Shown here piece after piece: positions 59,008-64,000 of a DNA stretch of 64,000 bases. Source of the DNA: Methanobacterium_C sp963845285 (lineage in GTDB: Archaea > Methanobacteriota > Methanobacteria > Methanobacteriales > Methanobacteriaceae). Both the position numbers and the translations under genes were made by a program. Under the pieces are notes generated by a model. That model had not been told where the DNA came from. It did no database searches and saw only the letters and a list, made by a program, of their open reading frames with translations. Numbering within the stretch: the first letter of the stretch is position 1; every line of letters begins with the position of its first letter. Location: assembly GCA_963845285.1 (NCBI GenBank), contig CAWJRO010000009.1, positions 1 through 64,000 of the forward strand, given 5' to 3'.

Positions 59008-60225
59008 TTAGTTTACCAGTTCGTCATAAAGCATTGGCAAAAAGGCCCCAACATCTGTTACAATTCCAACAACCTGGGCACTGCCTCTATCTGCGAGTTT
59101 TGTGACGGTTGCAGGGTTTATATCTACGCATATACTTTTAACATGTGATGGAAGCATGTTTCCAACTGCTATTGAGTGAAGCATGGTTGAGATCATTATG
59201 ACCATGTCAACGTCCTGCACATACTTCCTCATCTCGTCTTGAGCATCCATGGTGTCGGTTATGACATCAGGAAGTGGACCATCATCTCTTATTGATCCTG
59301 CAAGTACATAAGGCACGTTATTTTTTACACACTCGTACATTATTCCCTTTTTGAGCACGCCTTTTTCAATGGCCTTTTTTATGGATCCTGCCTTGTTTAT
59401 CTCGTTTATTGCGTATATGTGGTGTTTATGTCCCCTTACAGTGGCTTCACCACTTTTCACACATATTCCAAGGGATGTGCCGTACAGTGCACTTTCTATG
59501 TCATGGGTTGCAAGTGCGTTTCCTGCAAAGAGGGTATCAACGATCCCGTTTTTGATCATCTTGGCCAGTACTGGTGCTGAACCTGTGTGAACCACTGCAG
59601 GTCCTGCAACCACTGCAATTTTACCGTTGTTCTTTTTTATAGCTTTTATTTCAGAGGCTATCTTTTTGACAATGGATTTTATTGGTTTTTCAGAGGATGC
59701 CGTACTTGACATGAACTCAAAAACACCTTTTTTACCCCTGGGACGTTCCGGGGGCACAACCTTTATTCCTTCCCTCCCAACAACAATGAGTTCACCTTTT
59801 TGAATCTTGCCGATTGGTTTGCAGACTGCTTTTTTCTTTTCAGGGTTAACAACTATCATACAGTCCATTTCTATTCCTTCAACAGGTAACCATTCTTCTT
59901 TGAACCTTACGTAAGTTGGATGGTGTGTGGTTGAATAAAAATCATGTGGAAGAGTTTTGTCCTTTTCGGATCTAAGAAGTTGAACTTCTTTTATTTCAAC
60001 AACAAGTGCTCCAATCTCACTGAGCTCATCAAGTATTTCCCCAAGAAGAGATTCAGTATCTGCTGCCACACGTATGGTTGCGTGACTTGCATCCTTTTTG
60101 TGTTTACCCACTTCAAAATCAAGTATTTTAAAGTCCCCTCCTTTATCCATTATAAGATCTAGAGTTTTTGGAAGCATTAAAGAATCTATTATATGGCCTG
60201 AAAATTTAATTTCTCTTGTGTACAT
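59008..60225 (-). CDS. TIGR00300 family archaeal ornithine cyclodeaminase (LOR/SDH-like)
   Basis: 405 residues. N-terminal LOR/SDH-like domain (EIKFSGHIIDSLMLPKTLDL, HATIRVAADTESLL) fused to a Rossmann-like domain (IAVVAGPAVVHTGSAPVLAK, ALATHDIESALYGTSLG, SICVDINPATVTKLADRGSA). In Methanococcus this family has been reported to convert ornithine to proline with ammonia release. It lies downstream of agmatinase and aIF5A on the same strand, in an arginine/polyamine neighbourhood, which fits. Start ATG 60225. Confidence 0.85.
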   Translation of the reverse strand: MYTREIKFSGHIIDSLMLPKTLDLIMDKGGDFKILDFEVGKHKKDASHATIRVAADTESLLGEILDELSEIGALVVEIKEVQLLRSEKDKTLPHDFYSTTHHPTYVRFKEEWLPVEGIEMDCMIVVNPEKKKAVCKPIGKIQKGELIVVGREGIKVVPPERPRGKKGVFEFMSSTASSEKPIKSIVKKIASEIKAIKKNNGKIAVVAGPAVVHTGSAPVLAKMIKNGIVDTLFAGNALATHDIESALYGTSLGICVKSGEATVRGHKHHIYAINEINKAGSIKKAIEKGVLKKGIMYECVKNNVPYVLAGSIRDDGPLPDVITDTMDAQDEMRKYVQDVDMVIMISTMLHSIAVGNMLPSHVKSICVDINPATVTKLADRGSAQVVGIVTDVGAFLPMLYDELVN

Positions 60226-60423
60226 TATATCGCCTTCAAAACTTTAATTTAGAGTTATTAATTGGGTTAAGTTGGAAATATGGGATTTTAACAGTTTTAC
60301 ATGCTAATTCTGTAAAGTAAGTTTTATGACATCTTTTGTATATACAATTTTAAATTATTATTGTGTAACATTCTATAAAAATATATTAATAGAAAATTTA
60401 ATCAAAATAGAAATAAAATCAAT

Positions 60424-61311
60424 TTAATACAGACAAAGAAAATCATAAATGGTCTTTGCACCATTTATAGAGGTTATATCACCGATCTGGGTCGATGAAA
60501 CTTCTACAAGATCAAAGCCTACAACATGCTTATCTTTGAGGCAGAATATGATCCTTTCAAGTTCACTGGGGGTCAAACCGCATGGTGCCGGGGTGCCAAC
60601 ATTTGGAGCATAGGCAGGGTCAAGGACATCCAGGTCAACAGTTACATAAACAGGACCTTTTACAGCTTTTATGGAATTTTCAATCTTGTCCATTTTGTTA
60701 TTTACATCGTGAGATGTATACTGTTTTATATGAGTTTCACAGGCAAAGGCTGCCTCATCTTCTGACGCGGATCTTATACCTATCTGGATTATATCCTTGG
60801 GGTTCAGATCGAATATCCTTTTCATTACGGTTGCATGAGAAAATTTTTCACTCATATAACTGTCCCTGAGATCCATATGAGCATCCAAATGAATCACAGT
60901 CACATCTTCCAGATTCATGGCATTTAAGATGCCATAACTGATGCTGTGCTCCCCGCCAATAGTTATGGGAATAATACCCATATCCATGATCTCGGTTATT
61001 GTTGATCGTATGTTTCCACAGGTTTTTTCGAAGTTTCCATGGACGACTTCAATGTCACCAAAATCATATACACGTGCATCAAGGTTTTTATTTAAAATGA
61101 AGTTATATCTCTCGAAATTGTAAGATGCTTCCCTCACAGACCTCGGCCCGAACCTTGCACAGGGTTTGTAGGTTGTTGTGCTGTCAAAAGGCACGCCTAC
61201 AATACCAAAACTGTGATTTTTACCAGGACCATCTGTTGATAGTCCAGTATCTGCAAAATCTATTTCTCTTGAAAAAGCAAATTTTAATGGACTTTCTGTA
61301 TAAAAAAGCAT
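60424..61311 (-). CDS. speB: Agmatinase (arginase family)
   Basis: 295 residues; hydrolyses agmatine to putrescine and urea. Manganese ligands: ITIGGEHSISYG (His about 122), VIHLDAHMDLRD (Asp143, His145, Asp147) and VYVTVDLDVLDPAYAPNVGT. AAAGGT precedes ATG 61311. It starts 48 bases after aIF5A, so the two probably share a transcript. The arginine decarboxylase gene pdaD lies just beyond in the divergent direction, supporting agmatinase over arginase or formiminoglutamase. Confidence 0.93.
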   Translation of the reverse strand: MLFYTESPLKFAFSREIDFADTGLSTDGPGKNHSFGIVGVPFDSTTTYKPCARFGPRSVREASYNFERYNFILNKNLDARVYDFGDIEVVHGNFEKTCGNIRSTITEIMDMGIIPITIGGEHSISYGILNAMNLEDVTVIHLDAHMDLRDSYMSEKFSHATVMKRIFDLNPKDIIQIGIRSASEDEAAFACETHIKQYTSHDVNNKMDKIENSIKAVKGPVYVTVDLDVLDPAYAPNVGTPAPCGLTPSELERIIFCLKDKHVVGFDLVEVSSTQIGDITSINGAKTIYDFLCLY

Positions 61312-61359
61312 TTATTTACCTTTACATCTATTTACTTCTCAGTAACAAATCTGGAAACA

Positions 61360-61755
61360 TTATTTTTTGGTTATTCTCATGAGTTTCTTATGGCCCATGG
61401 CTATAATGTATCCTACTTCAACGCCTTCAGCAAGGTTATCTTTTAAGTCTTCAGGAATAGGAACTTCAAATGTCTCATAACTTTCAAGATCCATGAGCTG
61501 AACATTGGTTCCCATTAAAGCAAGAACCTGAGCTGCACGTTTATCTATCATAGGGACATCAACTTTAGCATCAACAGGTTTTACAAGAGTTCTTTTTTGT
61601 TTATCAAATATTCCCACAGCATCAATCCTGGCCTTTGCAGCACCGTGTTTTCCAGGGGATGATGTTTGTATACCAACGATTTTTGATGCTTCGTCACCTA
61701 ATATTACATATTTACCTACTTTTAAGGTTTTGACTTCTACTACCTTTTTCGACAT
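61360..61755 (-). CDS. eif5A: Translation factor aIF5A
   Basis: 131 residues from ATG 61755, five bases after GGAGG; the in-frame TTG five codons earlier contains that site. KOW/OB two-domain protein with the hypusination loop IQTSSPGKHGAAKARIDAVG (Lys about 36 becomes (deoxy)hypusine from spermidine). It relieves ribosome stalling. Placed upstream of agmatinase, which makes the polyamine precursor used for its own modification. Confidence 0.95.
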   Translation of the reverse strand: MSKKVVEVKTLKVGKYVILGDEASKIVGIQTSSPGKHGAAKARIDAVGIFDKQKRTLVKPVDAKVDVPMIDKRAAQVLALMGTNVQLMDLESYETFEVPIPEDLKDNLAEGVEVGYIIAMGHKKLMRITKK

Positions 61756-62115
61756 AATATTTACCTCCAATTTATCCAGTTGATTATTAATAAAACTAAC
61801 TAATAAAGATTTTATAAGTTAAAAAGGTCTTATACTCACTTATTCACATTCAACTACTTTTAAGACATAATAAGAGTGGTGTTATTCTATTAGAGAATAT
61901 ACCTTATTTATGTTTGCATGTAAACTATTATAGATGATACTTTAGATATTTTAGATGATAAAGGTTATAGAAATAGCTATATTTTTTTCAATATTTAAAT
62001 TTTAATTGGATTTAATTTATGTAATCGAAATATAATATAGATCAAAATGATAAATCAACATAATATGCACAAGCGTATATCCAAATAACAAGTGAAATAA
62101 TAACAAGTGATATAA
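61756..62115. promoter_or_regulatory. Divergent promoter region aIF5A-speB / pdaD
   Basis: 360 AT-rich bases between divergent polyamine genes. TATA-like TTTATAA/TTTATTA sequences occur near 61795-61815 on the minus side and AATATAATATA near 62030 on the plus side. Any shared control of the two transcripts is inference from layout. No gene is seen. Confidence 0.4.
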
Positions 62116-62559
62116 ATGAAAGTTTCAATAACTTCAGGAAGGGCAGAAGGCCCAACAAAACTTAACGCATTTGATAATGCACTTTTAGACGCAGGAATAG
62201 GGGATATAAATCTTATAACTGTATCAAGCATGCTACCTGCAGGTACAGAGATAGTAGAACTTCCAAAATTTAAGGCTGGAGACATGGTGAATTGTGTTCT
62301 GGCATATGAATCATCTAACAGGGAAGGTGATCTAATATCTGCTGTGGTGGCTGCTGCAACTTCCAATGATTTTGGATGTGTGGTGGAGAACACCGGGGTG
62401 AACAGAGACCATGAAACTGTAAAAAATGAAGCTGTGGACATGGTAAAATACATGATGAATGTTAGGAACCTCAAGATAAAGGAAATTGTAATAGCAGATG
62501 AAAGCCATATAGTTAAGAAACATGGTGCTGTTGTTGCATCAGTTGTTTACCTCAAGTAA
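62116..62559 (+). CDS. pdaD: Pyruvoyl-dependent arginine decarboxylase
   Basis: 147 residues; converts arginine to agmatine, the first polyamine step. The proenzyme cleaves itself between two serines to form the pyruvoyl group: LITVSSMLPAGTEIV (Ser37-Ser38) is the site, followed by CVLAYESSNREGDLISAVVAA and GCVVENTG. Length and start (MKVSITSGRAEGPTKLNAFD) are typical. Divergent from aIF5A-speB, so arginine to agmatine to putrescine is encoded within 2.2 kb. Confidence 0.95.
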   Translation: MKVSITSGRAEGPTKLNAFDNALLDAGIGDINLITVSSMLPAGTEIVELPKFKAGDMVNCVLAYESSNREGDLISAVVAAATSNDFGCVVENTGVNRDHETVKNEAVDMVKYMMNVRNLKIKEIVIADESHIVKKHGAVVASVVYLK

Positions 62560-62799
62560 CTTGACTTAAGTAACTCGAATACTTTGGCCATATTGCCCCG
62601 TATAACGATAAAATTGATAAAATAATCATAAATGAGAGCATCTGATAAGATAGTCGTGCATCAATTATTATTGATAAAATGTACCGATCAAAAAACTAGT
62701 GCTAAAAAAATCTTATTAAAAAATTAAGCAGCTAAAAAATTACCAAAAGAAATTTTGAGGGCTAAAACGTTGTAGCTAATAGCAGAAGGGATAAAAAAA

Positions 62800-63720
62800 A
62801 TGATGAATGAAGAGGATGTCCAATTCTGGAGTGAAGTATCAAAAAAGATAATAAAAGAAGCCCAGAAAGCTATTTCTCCATTTGTAGGTACTGTAAAAGG
62901 TGGAAAAATAGTTAAAATGGGTGCAGATGGTACTCCGACAAAATTTATAGATTTGGTTGCAGAAAATAAGGTTGTTGAAATTTTAGAAGATGTAGGAAGG
63001 CCAGTTACCCTTATAAGTGAAGAAATAGGTGAGTTTAAGATGGGTGAAGGTTCTTCTGAAGTTGTTTTTGTTGTTGACCCCTTGGATGGTACCAGTAATG
63101 CTTTGAAAAATATACCAGCCTATGCAATATCAATTGCAATTGCAGATGCTTCGGGTATTCCTAAAACTCATAGAACCTCTAAAAACCTTGAAAATATTTC
63201 AGGCCACCAAAACTTAAATCCTGAAACTTCAAACAGACCACAAGATCAGCTTACCATTGGAGATATAGAAATTGGGTTTGTTAAAAATCTTGCAACTGGA
63301 GACCTTTACGAAGCTGTAAAAGGTCATGGAGCAAGGCTCAATGGAAAAAAACTTGTTCCTTCAACTCAGGAAGACATCTCAAAATCATCAATTGGTGCTT
63401 ATATTTACAGGGCAGAGATGGACAAAGTAGACAAACTATGTAAGGCCGTAAGAAGGATGAGAATACTTGGCTCAGTTGCAATTGAGCTCTGCTATGTTGC
63501 AGACGGTACCTACGATGCATTCATAGACGTAAGGGGAAATCTCAGGATAGTTGACATGTCTGCTGCAAAGTTGATAATCGAGGAAACAAAAGGTATTGTA
63601 ACTGATGAGAAATGTCAACCCTTAAACGGCAAGTTAAACGTTTTAGAGAGAACATCCATAATTGCAGCGTGTAATCCAATAATTCACAGTGACATAATCC
63701 AAATTTTAGGGGGAATTTGA
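62800..63720 (+). CDS. Inositol monophosphatase / fructose-1,6-bisphosphatase (class IV)
   Basis: 306 residues. Metal-site motifs: LISEEIGEF, VFVVDPLDGTSNALKNIPAY (D-P-x-D-G-T) and LRIVDMSAAKLIIEE (the usual W-D is V-D here). A Ser/Thr/Asn-rich insert at about residues 122-148 (KTHRTSKNLENISGHQNLNP) is not typical and may be a surface loop. Archaeal members dephosphorylate both inositol-1-phosphate and fructose-1,6-bisphosphate, so gluconeogenesis is a likely role. The stop overlaps the start of NAD kinase by one base. Confidence 0.9.
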   Translation: MMNEEDVQFWSEVSKKIIKEAQKAISPFVGTVKGGKIVKMGADGTPTKFIDLVAENKVVEILEDVGRPVTLISEEIGEFKMGEGSSEVVFVVDPLDGTSNALKNIPAYAISIAIADASGIPKTHRTSKNLENISGHQNLNPETSNRPQDQLTIGDIEIGFVKNLATGDLYEAVKGHGARLNGKKLVPSTQEDISKSSIGAYIYRAEMDKVDKLCKAVRRMRILGSVAIELCYVADGTYDAFIDVRGNLRIVDMSAAKLIIEETKGIVTDEKCQPLNGKLNVLERTSIIAACNPIIHSDIIQILGGI

Positions 63721-64000
63721 TGCGTATTGGAGTTGTAGCCCGCCTTGATGTGGATGAAGCTGTTGAAATAGCTGGAAAAATAGTTAATTTTTTAACAGAG
63801 AAAAATGTTGAAACAATTATTGACACGCCCCTGGTTGAAGAACTCAATACAAAAGGGCTTAAAAACTACAGTGACATGGCATGTGACCTTTATAAAATGG
63901 AAGGAGATATGGTGATAGCTGTTGGTGGAGATGGAACTATTCTCAGAACCCAAAGTTTCATCAACAAGAAAAAAATACCTTTGTTGGGCATAAACATGGG
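63720..64000 (+). CDS. nadK: NAD kinase (5' part, cut by the window end)
   Basis: The first 94 residues are visible: MRIGVVARLDVDEAVEIAGK, then the diagnostic MVIAVGGDGTILRTQSF (GGDGT, nucleotide and NAD binding) and PLLGINMG. Phosphorylates NAD to NADP. ATG 63720 overlaps the TGA of the phosphatase gene, so the two are translationally coupled; archaea often pair these activities, sometimes as fused proteins. The 3' part lies outside the window. Confidence 0.92.
   Translation, partial: MRIGVVARLDVDEAVEIAGKIVNFLTEKNVETIIDTPLVEELNTKGLKNYSDMACDLYKMEGDMVIAVGGDGTILRTQSFINKKKIPLLGINM

Overview
The window looks like chromosome from a methanogenic archaeon of the order Methanobacteriales, most likely Methanobacterium or a close relative. 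I infer this from gene content: Sep-tRNA:Cys-tRNA synthase, topoisomerase VI A and B, aIF1A, aIF5A, RIO1 kinase, KEOPS subunit Cgi121, NreA, a two-subunit GMP synthase, a geranylgeranyl reductase, pyruvoyl-dependent arginine decarboxylase and large adhesin-like proteins with beta-helix repeats. The DNA is AT-rich, with TATA-box promoters and GGAGG/GGTGA ribosome binding sites. No rRNA, tRNA or CRISPR array was recognised.

Layout. 1-8.4 kb is a decay zone. It holds remnants of a MarR-type regulator and its MFS exporter, a small secreted protein, a NYN-domain protein, two GyrI-like proteins and a TPR protein, and then a frameshifted gene whose long 3' part carries a HEPN-like R-N-x3-H motif. 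8.4-11.6 kb carries sepCysS, a PHP phosphoesterase and archaeal gapdh on the minus strand. 11.7-12.9 kb is a lone tyrosine recombinase. 13.0-19.6 kb is a tandem pair of adhesin-like genes. Upstream of them is a 1.3-kb gene-poor stretch with spaced G/C hairpins and perfect inverted repeats, then an AbrB-like gene and a broken 6-phospho-3-hexuloisomerase.

22.3-27.0 kb is an information-processing block on the minus strand (aIF1A, RIO1, KH protein, top6B, top6A). 28.0-41.6 kb is mostly housekeeping: moeA, a methyltransferase, UPF0280, a PH-domain protein, geranylgeranyl reductase, tRNA G10 methyltransferase, a citramalate/isopropylmalate synthase, cgi121, a PLP enzyme, nreA, msrB and GMP synthase subunit B. 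41.9-53.8 kb is an island of membrane glycosylation genes on the plus strand: three DUF2142 proteins plus a fragment, two GT-C glycosyltransferases, GtrA and a UDP-galactopyranose-mutase-like flavoprotein, with a composite IS remnant. The island separates the two GMP synthase subunit genes, which lie on the same strand on either side of it.

54-64 kb carries a small membrane protein, DUF447, adenine deaminase, a leucine-carboxyl-methyltransferase-like gene and a polyamine/arginine cluster (pdaD, agmatinase, aIF5A, TIGR00300 ornithine cyclodeaminase). The window ends with a fructose-bisphosphatase/inositol monophosphatase and the start of NAD kinase.

The most distinctive observations are a two-copy 107-bp MITE with 5-bp target duplications at each copy, the hairpin array upstream of the adhesins, the three-frameshift HEPN-like gene, the island inside the GMP synthase locus, and an adhesin paralogue that appears to have lost the start codon served by its Shine-Dalgarno sequence.
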